Source: Adiantum capillus-veneris (Eukaryota; Streptophyta; Polypodiopsida; Polypodiales; Pteridaceae). Taken from it: 64,000 nt of DNA. The position numbers and the translations under genes were made by a program. This document shows positions 1-9,839 of this stretch, one piece after another (positions within the stretch are counted from its first letter, which is position 1; the number at the start of each line of letters is the position of its first letter). The notes beneath the pieces were generated by a model that was not told the DNA's origin, did not search any database, and worked only from the letters and a program-made list of their open reading frames with translations. The DNA lies in assembly GCA_014529385.2 (NCBI GenBank), contig CM043967.1, forward strand, positions 131,997,182-132,061,181. The letters run 5' to 3'.

Positions 1-1324
1 TGCAAGACTTTCATTCCTTTTGACTCATATGTCCTGCCGGCTATGCCACAACTTTGTAGACGGTAGCTCGGCTACAAAAATAGAATTCTCTTTCATGGAA
101 GAGACATCAAGTGAGTACAATGAGCGAGACTTCTAGCCTTTAAGCATGACCAGATTTCCCTTCTTGATAATCCAAGAACCATGAGCAAATATTGTAGTGT
201 AACCCAAATCATCCAGCTATCGCTAACTAACATCAAACTCTTTGTCAATTTGGGTACATGTCTAACATTATGCAGCATAAACTCAGTGCCATTACGCATA
301 GAAAACTTGACACTTCCCACATTACATATATCAAGCTCATAATAATTGCCTAGCTTCACCGTTCCATGAGTGGCAGTGTATGTAGAAAACCACTCCTTGT
401 CAGGAGTCACATGAAAGCTAGCATGTGAGTCCACAATCCAATTCTGCGCATAACATTTTTCATGAGCTAACAATGCATCAAGACTCAAATCCGATGTGAA
501 AATCAACACATCATTTGCCACGTCAAAAACTATCTCAATGGCTGGATACTCAACCACATTAAGCTCTTCAAGTGTTCCTTTTTATGACAGTATAGTAACA
601 CTCTACATTTTGTATGTCTTTGCCACGAACTCTTGCTACAATCTTGCCTGCAATCTTGTGAATGACCGCGGCTACAACCATGCTGCTTTTGCTTTTCACG
701 ATTTCCACTAGCCACATATGCATCGCCATGCCCACTAGCATCAAGATATTGACATCGAGTCTCCTCAGTGAGAAACACACTAGAAACACTGCTGAAATCT
801 AGCTTGCCATTTGGTGCAAAATTACTTATGGCTATGTGGAAGGTATCTCATGAAGATGGTAGCAAACATAGCAAGAATATGGCCTTCGTTTCATCATCAA
901 AATTGATACCTTTTGAAGTAAGCTGTGAAAACACGTTGTTGAACTTGTTCAAATGAGAACTAGCATTAGTGCCTTCTTTCATGTTCATGCGCATCAATTT
1001 CTTCATCAAGAAAACCTTGCTCGCGGTGTTGTTACCATCCCAAGCTTGACATAGAGTATCCCACAAATCTTTGGCATTGGTCTTATCCATTATGGTAAAG
1101 TAAATGGATTCACCAAGGTGTAGGCAAATAGTCACCATAGCATGCTCATTCAAATCATCCCACTCATCATTATTGTACGCATTCTCTTTTCTTGCACGCA
1201 AGGGTGATACCAAGCCTTTGTTGATCAAAACATCTTGCATATGCCACCGGCAAATGACAAAGTTTGAGCCATCAAACTTTTTGATGTAGTATTCTTCTCT
1301 TTACGAAGCACTACTCGCAGCCAT
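1..1324 (-). pseudogene. Ty1/copia gag-protease remnant, runs off left edge
   Basis: Reading down the minus strand, the ATG at 1322-1324 opens a copia-type Gag. An in-frame TAA follows seven codons later, then FDGSNFVIC, then about 130 aa (1240-848) with the UBN2/gag pattern, including ITIMDKTNAKDLWDTL-like spacing and MKEGTNASSHLNKF. A zinc knuckle (CYYCHKK.HLK, near 560-600) has lost its final Cys and is frame-broken. The copia protease follows at 557-190: WIVDSHASFHVTP, where the family has D-S-G, so the catalytic triad is altered to D-S-H. After another frame change comes the GAG-pre-integrase signature (KLWHSR, near 35-50). In life this would be a capsid/protease polyprotein. It is dead through several stops and frameshifts. 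Integrase and RT would lie left of the window. Seen: the domains and breaks. Known: the domain order in Ty1/copia. Confidence 0.85.
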
Positions 1325-2584
1325 GATTAAGAGACTGTATAAAAAAGAAACTTTATGGAAAATTGCCTGGGACAATTTCAGTAGAGTTTCCCCTTGAATA
1401 GGAGCACAAACTCAAACCAAAATGTAGTACAATCACTATGTAAGAATAGCTAGAGGTGCCAAGAACGCATAGAATGAACTCACGAGAAAAATGAGTCTCC
1501 TTGGTATGAGGACTCAAAACTCAACTCAAAAAAAAGGCATAAACTTCTCAAAAGAACAGTTTGGCATATCTTGCACAAAACCACTACTGCTGACTGCCAA
1601 CTTGGCATCAAAAACAACAAAAACCATCCAAATACATGTCCTACAGCGAGGGTTTTGTAAGAGGGGAACTTCCAACTACTTGTATCACCGAAGGTATCTG
1701 AATATTAGAAAATACCCCAACTCAAAGAAAACCTCACGCTATTGACCCTCCAAAGACTAATGCAGACACAATAGGACTAGGCACAGTCTCAGAAAGGGCT
1801 CTTCCGATCCAAGTTTGAAAAACGATCGGGAAAATTGCCAAAATAGCCAAAAATGGCTACACACGTAGTACACTATGAAGTGTCCGCAACTCAACATACA
1901 TGAGGGACTGCGCTCAAACAGGCGCCAAGAACTGCTGCATTTAGTCAAAGTGATCCCTGCGGGGTTATCTCCTCTCAAAAGAGCTAAGTACCACTAGGTC
2001 TTCTCACACAAGAATGCATTTGTCAATGCATCTGTCCGCAAAGAGACTGTTGTCAAAATGACTACTAAAATTGCCTGAAAAAGCGTTGTGTTTGTAAGTG
2101 TCTAAAAACCTAGAGAATCTATGTCTGAACGGGCTCAAAATCCCCTTGTAACTTGTAACTTGTAAATTGTGTGTTGTTGTCGATATGTGCCGATTTCCAT
2201 CACACGTGGAAATGTGCTAGTCAAATAGCTGCCAAAGGTGCTCAGAGTCGAAACGATGCCGTAGAGCGCAATTGGTGCACTCGGTTCGATGTTGGGTGTC
2301 ACTCCTCTATGGTAGAGGTACCTTACCCCTGTGTGTGGCAAGCACGACCATCCGTGGGAAAGCGCTCGTCCACAGGAACACTCAATGTTGGGCTCCAATG
2401 TCAAAAAACTTCTGCAATGAGAGGTGATGTCAAGCCAATGCTAAATCACAAGAATCAATGTCGAAAGGGATGTGCCGGTGCGTAATGGCAAGTTGTCAAT
2501 GTCGAGGCCGCTCTCACCGATGTCACCTCCCACTGTCGGATGGGAGTCTCCAGTGCCGAGGTGATGAGGCTGAAAAATCCCTGC
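1325..2584 (-). other. Non-coding leader/LTR stretch upstream of the copia gag remnant
   Basis: No convincing coding sequence. On the minus strand, upstream of gag, this should hold the 5' leader and LTR of the copia element. At about 2384-2410 the minus strand reads TTTTTTGACATTGGAGCCC, which looks like an LTR end (..GACA) followed by a primer-binding site, but I could not find the matching 3' LTR in the window. The boundary is therefore a suggestion only. Confidence 0.35.
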
Positions 2585-2589
2585 ATTTT

Positions 2590-2938
2590 TGTTAAGTATG
2601 GAGCCTGATTTACTTTTTTTAATTTTTTGTGTTAAAAACGCACATTTGTAAGCCCCCATATGAGGAGAAGCCATCGTGCGTGAAGAAAAATAACTCGCTA
2701 GAAAATAAATTACTCGCCGAAAATCAAAATTTTCACGGCCAGTCTCGAGCTCAAGCTCGAGACTGGCTTCACTGGAATATTATGGTTGGACGGCCCGGCC
2801 AAAAAGTGGTCGAAAAAGATCCGGTCGGTTGGCCGGTGGCCGGTGGCTGAATTCAAAAGCGGACTTGTCTTCTCAAGGGCGGCCACACATGGGCAAATTG
2901 GAAGGTCCAATTTGGACTTATCTACACAAGGGCGGCTA
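2590..2938 (+). repeat. Truncated 5' LTR of the copia derivative
   Basis: It aligns along its length with 4411 to about 4790, sharing TGTTAAGTATGGAG, GTTAAAAACGCACATTTGTA, CAAAATTTTCACGG and ACAAGGGCGGCTA. Similarity stops at GGCGGCTA, where RT codons begin. It lacks the TATA box and everything downstream of it. Confidence 0.8.
2739..2766. repeat. Perfect 28-bp palindrome inside the copia LTR
   Basis: CCAGTCTCGAGCT, a two-base centre CA, then AGCTCGAGACTGG: two perfect 13-base arms. The 3' LTR copy (about 4560-4590) has the same structure with a few mismatches in the arms. Confidence 0.85.
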
Positions 2939-4350
2939 ACAAATGGATGTATAAGCTGAAAGAAGAAGAAGGTGGGAAGAAAAGGTACAAGTGTAGGCTT
3001 GTGGTAAAAGCGTTTTCTCAAAAGAAAGGTATTGACTTCAGTGAAATATTTTCTCCTGTTGTAAAAATGAACTCAATTAGGCTTGTCTTAAGCTTTGTGG
3101 CTGCTCATGATCTAAATCTTGAGCAAATGGCTGTAAATATGGCATTCCCTCACGGTGACTTAGAGGAGAAAATTTACATGCTTCCACCAAAGGGGTATGA
3201 AGTAAAAGGTAAGGAAAAAATGGTTTGCAAATTAAAGAAGAGCTTGTGTGGTTTAAAGCAAGCATCAAGACAATGGTTCTTGAAGTTTGATCGATGGATG
3301 TTAGATCATGGATTCAAAAGATGCAACTCAAATCATTGCGTCTACACAAAGAATTTGGGAGATGGGAAGTTCATCATCCTAATGTTGTATGTTGATGACA
3401 TGCTGATTGCAAGTGCTAACATGTAGGACATCAAAGACCTAAAAGAAGAACTGTCTAAATCTTTTTCAATGAAAGATTTAGGTGCTGCAAAGAGGATACT
3501 TGGTATGACGATATCAAGGGAAGGGAAGAAGAAGACAATAAAGCTATCTCAAGAGGATTACATTAAGAAGGTACTAGAAAGGTTTGCAATGCAAAATGGA
3601 AAAATGGTTTCTACACCTTTGGTTGGTCACTTTAAAGGAACCAAGGATATGTGTCCAAAGACACAAGAGGAGATAGCATATATGTCTAAAGTTCCATATG
3701 ATGTAGCGGTAGGTTCTCTTATGTATGCTATGGTCTAGACAAGGCCAGACATTGCACATGCAGTGGGAGTTGTAAGTAGGTTCATGGACAACCCATGTAA
3801 AGAGCATTGTCAAGCTGTGAAGTGGATACTTAGGTATCTAAAAGGGACAACAACAAATGCTTTATATTTTGGAGGAACTGATATTTTTTTAGAAGGGTAT
3901 GCTGATGCAGATATGGTAGGTGACAAAGATACTCGAAGGAGCACTACTGGCTATGTTTTCATGGTTGGAGGCACAGCAATAAGCTGGGCTTCAAAGCTGC
4001 AGAAGGTGGTCTCACTTTCTACCACAGAATCAGAGTATGTAGCAATGACGGAGGCAAGCAAAGAAATTATGTGGCTTCAGAGATTCTTAGAAGAGCTTGG
4101 ATTCAAACAAGACAATTGTGTCTTGTACAATGATAGTCAAAGTGCTATCCATCTTGCAAAGAACTCAACATTGCATTCAAGGACAAAGCACATTGAGGTG
4201 AGATATCACTTCATACGCACTCTTTTGGAAGAGGGACAGCTAAAGTTAGAAAAGGTACGCACAAGTGAAAATCCTACCTACATGTTTATTAAGGTGGTCA
4301 ACAAGGAGAAGTTGAGCCTTTGCTCCTTTTCAATCTACATTCAAGGATAA
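2938..4350 (+). pseudogene. Copia reverse transcriptase-RNase H, broken
   Basis: The reading frame enters at NKWMYKLKEEE, a typical start of the copia RT domain, and continues through FSPVVKMNSIRLVLS, LEQMAVNMAFPHGDLEE (usual form LEQMDVKTAFLHGDLEE), the catalytic YVDDM (near 3390), RPDIAHAVGVVSRFM, and RNase H (GYADADMVGDKDTRRSTTGY, SLSTTESEYVA, NDSQSAIHLAKN). TAG codons at 3424 and 3736 split one continuous frame. The first of the RT aspartates (VDVKTAF in active copies) is replaced by Ala in QMAVNMAF, a further sign of decay. The C-terminus near 4280 departs from the usual NPADMFTK. No start codon of its own: it is an internal deletion product. Confidence 0.9.
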
Positions 4351-4410
4351 GAAGCCAGGAAGGAAAGCAGTCACAGATTTGGTTTGCATATCAGTCTCCA
4401 AGTTGGAGAT

Positions 4411-5037
4411 TGTTAAGTATGGAGCATGATTTACCCCTTGTAATTTTTTGTGTTAAAAACGCACATTTGTAAGGCTCCCATTATGAGGAGAAACCATCAT
4501 GGGTGAAGAAAAATAACTTGCCAAAAAATAAAATCACTCGCCACAAATCAAAATTTTCACGGTCAATCTCGAGCCCAAGCTCGAGACTGGCTTCGTTGGA
4601 ATATTATGGCCAGACGGCAACCGAAAAGTGGTCGGAAAACAACCGGTCAGTTGGTCGGTTAGCCAGTGGCCGGTGGTCAGAAGTCAATGGCCGGTGGTTG
4701 AATTCAAAAGCGAACTTGTCTTCTCAAGGGCAGACACACATGGGCGGATTGGAGGGTCCAACTTCGACTTATCTACGCAAGGGCGGCTACACATGGCTGC
4801 CTCTCATGAGAGAGGGTAACCCTTTTGGCCTATAAAAGGAGGTCATTTCTACACACATTTCATAGTGTGAAGTTGATACAACAAGGTGGATGTGAGGTGG
4901 TGAGAGTGAAGCAAGGTGGGAGCTCTATTAAGGGTATAATCTCTTTGTAACCTACTTCTTGTTTGAAGTACTAAAGTCATTAAGTGGTTGCTTCCCTGTG
5001 GATGTAGGCCACATTGGGTGAACCACGTATATCATGT

Positions 5038-5079
<42 letters not shown>

Positions 5080-5390
5080 ATCTCTCTCTAATCTCTCTTG
5101 TGTGAAAATTTCTCTCTCCCCATTAAGTAAGCTACTCAAATATCTATTTAGCTACGTCAAATTTCTTAACATTTTTCTCTCTCACTTGCTCGTCAGTCTC
5201 GAGAAAATCTCTCTCTCTCTTACATCTCTCTCACTCTCACAACTCGCTCTCTCTCTCAGTTGTTGTCTCAAGCTCAGATGGATATGAAGGGTCGAGAGCT
5301 TGTGGGAGCAAGCCCTTACTCACACAAGTGTTTAAGGCTCAATTTAAAAAAAATGACTCTAACTGCTCACTGTCGAATGCTGGACTGTCA
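4411..5390 (+). repeat. 3' LTR of the copia derivative (980 bp)
   Basis: It starts TGTTAAG directly after the polypurine tract and ends ..CTGTCA before the duplicated ATTTT. It contains a TATA box at 4831, a (CT)n tract at 5041-5078 and many CTCTCT runs down to about 5260. The end is fixed mainly by the target duplication and is less certain than the start. Confidence 0.7.
4831..4838 (+). promoter_or_regulatory. LTR TATA box (TATAAAAG)
   Basis: TATAAAAG in the middle of the 980-bp 3' LTR, in the context GGCCTATAAAAGGAGG. It is the expected position for the U3/R promoter. The truncated 5' LTR does not retain it. Confidence 0.6.
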
Positions 5391-5395
5391 ATTTT

Positions 5396-6058
5396 GGAGA
5401 AAAGGACTGACGAACATGTAGGGACCTGCTCAAACCTCTAAGCGTGCTTGATTTCCTGCTTGGTGCTACCTATTCGATCCTCCAATCTTGGAGTGCTCAT
5501 GATTTTCTCAAGACTCTAAGCTTTTGATTTGGCATAGCTTTCCAATCTGAGGCTTTTTTACGTGATTCCTTGCTTGCCATGCAACCCCGCTTGCTCAATT
5601 TCAAGTTATGGAGTGTGAGGGTGCTTTCCTTAGCGCTGCCTTGGATTTCCTCTTTGCAAGGCTCTGCTCGATTGCAATCTCCAATCCCCTTGTACTCATG
5701 GGGCCGCTTCCTACTGTGCACTTTGATTTGCCTTGCTACACGTCTATAGTCGAAGGCCTCAAGGCTTTAACACTCAAGTTGTAAGGCTTGATTTTATTCT
5801 TGTTGTTGCAAATTGATCTGGATTTATTGTTGCCCATGAAATCTTTACAATTCCAAACTGGTCCGACTACCTGCCCAAATCTCTTTGTGTTGAGCTTCAA
5901 GCACCAATTCCATTTCCCTGACAAGGGTCGTTGCACATGCAGGATTCAGCCCCCGTGCCCTATTCTCTGATACCAATTGAAGGACCATGGTAATCCGTGC
6001 AAGAGAGTGAAGGAGAGAAGGGGGAGGGGAAGAAGAGTAGGCTCAGATATTTGGTGGA
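5396..6058 (-). other. Leader and PBS of an older minus-strand LTR element
   Basis: No coding sequence. At 5965-5975 the plus strand reads CTCTGATACCA, the complement of the initiator-Met PBS TGGTATCAGAG, so an LTR end lies just to its right (..CTTCAAT on the minus strand). This LTR is split by the insertion at 6064-16765 and seems to resume at 16771 and continue to about 16850. Its internal region continues left and is itself split by the copia derivative. Confidence 0.45.
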
Positions 6059-6063
6059 GTGCT

Positions 6064-6313
6064 TGTGCGCTCCTTGCCGCACTGTCGAAGCAAGGGACTT
6101 GCCAATACACCGTATGCGAGCCACAAACGGCTCCAAGCACACAACAAGCCTAAACTAGCAAGCTCAAGAAAACAAAGGGTGTGTCACTCACCGCTTTACG
6201 CTCGCCTTCGTGGTGGATTCCTCGTCGCGATGAAGAAGAAGCTGCAGTCGTGCTGTGCTCAACCGCTTCGCCGCCGTCGTGCCTTCGTAATGCTCGATCG
6301 CACACACACTCTC

Positions 6314-6350
<37 letters not shown>

Positions 6351-6643
6351 AGGAGGTGAAGAAGAAGAAGATGGAGATGGAGCAAGAGCACTCTTCTATT
6401 GCACAAATAAGAGAATGAGTAAAAATTAGGTTTAGTTGGCTTTTATAGGAGCTCACCCCATTCACACTTGGGCGCCCATGCTTAGCCAACTAATCCCTTG
6501 AATGTCCCAATTAAAGTGCGCCTCTCATTGGCGATCACTCTACCTTTCCCTATTGGTCCGACAAGTGCGGTACCTGACTCTAAATAATACATAATACACG
6601 TCCATCGTAGGTGATGGGTGTCCGTGAGCCGTGAGGGTTAACA
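6064..6643 (-). repeat. LTR A (3' LTR) of the tandem-LTR element
   Basis: The plus strand reads TGTGCGCTCCTTGCCGC...GTGAGGGTTAACA. It is preceded by target duplication GTGCT and followed by the PPT (TGCCCCCCTTCCT on the plus strand, 6644-6656). A minus-strand TATAAAAG box lies at 6441-6448 and a CT/CA microsatellite at about 6309-6351. Confidence 0.92.
6441..6448 (-). promoter_or_regulatory. LTR TATA box, repeated in all four LTRs
   Basis: Minus-strand TATAAAAG in the context GAGCTCCTATAAAAGCC. The same box sits at 14371-14378, 15474-15481 and 16562-16569, so the array carries four equivalent promoters all pointing left. Confidence 0.6.
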
Positions 6644-8277
6644 TGCCCCCCTTCCTGATGTAGATTCCGTCCTCGGAAGCTATTGAGTTGAAGCTGGTTT
6701 GTCGAGGTGGAAGAGCATTTGAGATGAATGTCCTTAGCCTTCTTCAGTTACTGCAAAATCAAACAACATTGGCACAGTAATTGCATTCTCTTAAAAAGCA
6801 TATGCAGTTTTAGGTAGACAAATTGATTGGTCAAAGAATTTCAAACAATTTGGTAGCAATGAACATTAAATTGCAATGTAATCAAATGCATAAACAAATG
6901 TAAAGGTAAAAAATTAAACAAGTCTGGGGTCGCTAATTTGACGGTCGAAAGGCACTAGAGATCGAGTATTAATACCATGGATAAGCTTCTTAATTTTCTA
7001 TGGTCAATTAAGTTGTTTAATCGCAAGAGCCAAGTATTCATGTTCGAGGGCTGACTAGAGGCTATATCTAGAAAACCTTGTAGTTAAGCTACCATAAAAG
7101 GAATTTCTCATCAAATCATCGCCTGACTGATTACTTTTTCTTTGACCCCCCAAAGTCTTTTCACATTGATTCAATTATGATGTGTGTGCTTATTTTGTAT
7201 GCCTTGGGTTTTTTGCTTTTCAAGGAAAAGTGCCCACGCTGGGAACCTCTAGGGCTCTAGTACCATAGGCGATACATGTGAGTGAAGTACCAAATCAAGC
7301 CGAGATTTCTCTTCCAGCTTAAGATTTTACAGTGTGGCACTTTGATTTTTTGTTTGTTCATTTTCAGCATTTTAATTTTGTAACTTTGGGGGGTCATATA
7401 ACACTATTACCCTCCCCAGGCTCATCACATTAGTAAACTCCCTTTATAATACTTACGCTAAAGGTCACTAGGGTTAAGCCCACTAGAAAGCCCTAGTACA
7501 TTTCACACAATGCTGCTTAAATCGGATTAAGAACCTAAGTAACCATTGCTTATTAGGAAGGCATTCCCCATGGTATTAAGAGAAGATCTCTAACACCTAA
7601 CTTGGTCAAACTAGCTTAGTCGGACTGCTTGATTTTTAAACCTAGACAAGTGATTAGGACAAAACATTACATTGAATTAAATGTTTGATACTAAGCAAAT
7701 GCGCTGAATATTATGCTACCAATCACAATCAAAGCAGACAATCATAGATGCAAAAAGATAACGGCAATGCTAATGGACAAGAAACACCTGTTTGTGTTGA
7801 TGTTCGCGCTTGATTTGAAGTGTGAGTCGAGATAAAGATTCCATGAAGGTCCAAATCCTATCAATAGCAACACGCTCCTGTACACACTAGAAAACAAAAG
7901 GACTACCTCCAGGAGGCACATTAGTGGGAAAAGAGAACTTCGTTAATCTCTCAACACTAAAACAGAAACACTCCTATCGTACTAATCTTACCTTACCCTC
8001 CATCACTCAAGTGATGAGGATCAAAGGTGTTTCATGGCATAGGTTTCTGTTTCACTGTACCAGATGTGAATGTGTAGGTCTGAGTCAATGTTTTGACTTT
8101 TAATGTGCATACTCGTTTGCTAATTGCTCTTGCTCTTTATTTTTTGTTTTTTTTGTGAGTATAAAGCTTTATATGTACATTCCCTAAGATCGGAGATTAA
8201 GAGGTCAGGGAAAAAGGTTGAGAGGGAAAAAAATGAATGATGACTGTCAGCAAACACTCCCCCCTTCCTTGGGTAGA
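6644..8277 (-). other. PPT and non-coding 3' part of the element
   Basis: 1.6 kb between the end of the protease frame and the 3' LTR. Only the polypurine tract at 6644-6656 is recognisable. I see no RT, RNase H or integrase motif on either strand, where an autonomous gypsy element would carry about 3 kb of pol. Confidence 0.7.
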
Positions 8278-9729
8278 TCATACCGTTTGAAATGAGCTTG
8301 TCACCCTTTGAAACCAATTGTTCCAGTTGGTAATAGGTGAGGATTTTTGCCAGTAGTTTTCTATTACCCTAGGTGCCTCGTCAAGCTGCAAGGGTGGTAA
8401 GGTAGTCTCCCAGGATCGAACTTGAAGTGGTTCATTAGGTGATTCTTGAACACTGGGAGGTGTGGATTCTTTTGTAGCTTCATGGAGGTCCACTACTATA
8501 GATGGAGGCTGTGTAGAAGCTTTTACCTCTATGGATGTATTACATGAGGAGCTAGAAGCTTCATGGGACTCCCCCCTTCCTAAGCTAGGTGGAACAAATC
8601 GTTCTTTCTTTGGTACCCAAACTAGCTCGGGAGCGGGTGTGTAGCATTCTGTGATTTTTTTCTTTCCACGATCATTGATTCGTTTTGGAGCTACGGGATT
8701 GGGCTCACTTGGGTCAGGTGATAGGTAAGAGCACAATCTACGTTTTGGCACCCAGATTTGATCATTTCCTTGATAGTAGCCTTGGGCTTCCAATAGTCGT
8801 TTAGGGATCCATCGCAACATTTTCTTACTTTTCTTGGAGCGAGTGGTACGTTTCTTACAAGCCTTCTGTTTTTTAGCACTAGCTATGGTCACTAAAGAAG
8901 CTTTAGGGACCCATTTGTATGTTTTCTTCGTGACATTAGTATGAGTCTTGTCAGAAGCGATATGCATTGCTTGTAGCATATTTAAGGGTATAGGCATTTC
9001 ATCCCCCTCTGGTGTTACCCAGGTCGTCCCCCTATTTCCCCAAGTGTCTATGGTTGATGCTAGGTGGACCCAATCCACATTGTCTGATTCCGTCATACCC
9101 GGTAACACATCCATATAAGGAGAATCTTGGCCAATGTCTGTATCCTTCTTACAAGTGTAACAATATTGTAGTGGGGCCGAGTGAACTGTGGTGTCAGAGC
9201 GATGATCAATAATGGTTTTACTCCCTAAGGGGTGTACCTTACCAGTCACCAAATCCACTCTAAGGACAGAGTCTTGGAATTGCAAATAGACATGATTTTT
9301 AGACCAATCATGAACCATTTGTGCTTCCCTCATGAATGGTCGTCCTAAAATCATTTCATATGACATAAGGTGTTTAGAGAAATCCATTACAATGAACGTA
9401 TGTCGTACCTTGTGTCCTAGAACTTTGATCTTAAGATCCTTGAGCATCCCCATAGGTTTGGCTATGGTACCATTTGCCATCTTTACCACAATGTTAGTAA
9501 CACTGAGGCGGGGTTTTCCCATGGATTCCCAACAATCTTTTGTAACGATGCTAACTCCCGCACCACCATCAAGAATTCCCTTTATAGTTAATCCCTTGGT
9601 AGTGATGGGTAGGGTCGCATTAGACTCGTCGCCTTCAAAATACTGCCCTAATTCGTTAATGGGTACCTCGATCACAGACTCGTGTCCATCTAAGTCAAGT
9701 GATTGCACATGATTTTCCTCATCAATCAT
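8278..9729 (-). CDS. Retroviral-type aspartic protease with WVPK-repeat C-terminal extension
   Basis: The open frame starts in the 9730-9905 overlap with gag, passes LYGDPELFLALRAFL, and reaches the protease core: TIKGILDGGAGVSIV (active-site D-G-G-A, a form common in plant gypsy proteases), the flap region VVKMANGTIAKPMG and MILGRPFM. Role: processing of the Gag precursor. After the protease, about 280 aa carry four W-[VI]-P-K motifs (KWVPKASL, RWIPKRLL, IWVPKRRLC, VWVPKKERF) in a Lys/Arg-rich then Ser/Pro-rich context. The frame then stops at 8278 without entering an RT domain. Gag and protease frames are offset, and an A-run near 9905 is the likely slip point, so whether this is a programmed shift or a mutation is open. 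Confidence 0.75.
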   Translation of the reverse strand: MIDEENHVQSLDLDGHESVIEVPINELGQYFEGDESNATLPITTKGLTIKGILDGGAGVSIVTKDCWESMGKPRLSVTNIVVKMANGTIAKPMGMLKDLKIKVLGHKVRHTFIVMDFSKHLMSYEMILGRPFMREAQMVHDWSKNHVYLQFQDSVLRVDLVTGKVHPLGSKTIIDHRSDTTVHSAPLQYCYTCKKDTDIGQDSPYMDVLPGMTESDNVDWVHLASTIDTWGNRGTTWVTPEGDEMPIPLNMLQAMHIASDKTHTNVTKKTYKWVPKASLVTIASAKKQKACKKRTTRSKKSKKMLRWIPKRLLEAQGYYQGNDQIWVPKRRLCSYLSPDPSEPNPVAPKRINDRGKKKITECYTPAPELVWVPKKERFVPPSLGRGESHEASSSSCNTSIEVKASTQPPSIVVDLHEATKESTPPSVQESPNEPLQVRSWETTLPPLQLDEAPRVIENYWQKSSPITNWNNWFQRVTSSFQTV

Positions 9730-9839
9730 AATCGAGTCTGGCCTATTTGGTTGCGCAAACTGCGGTAATCCCGTTCGTAGCTCTCCGTTAAGGAATGCTC
9801 GAAGTGCAAGGAATAACTCAGGATCTCCATACAGCTTTG

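Larger units (their letters stand above)
2590..5390 (+). mobile_element. Internally deleted Ty1/copia element with target duplication
   Basis: Both termini are visible. The left LTR begins TGTTAAGTATGGAG at 2590 and the right LTR begins with the same word at 4411. ATTTT precedes 2590 (2585-2589) and follows 5390 (5391-5395), consistent with a 5-bp target duplication, though the duplication is low-complexity. A polypurine tract AGTTGGAGAT lies directly before the 3' LTR. The 5' LTR is cut off after about 350 bp and joined straight to RT sequence, so PBS, gag, protease and integrase are all missing. It lies in the leader of the minus-strand element around it, so it is younger than that element. 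Confidence 0.8.
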
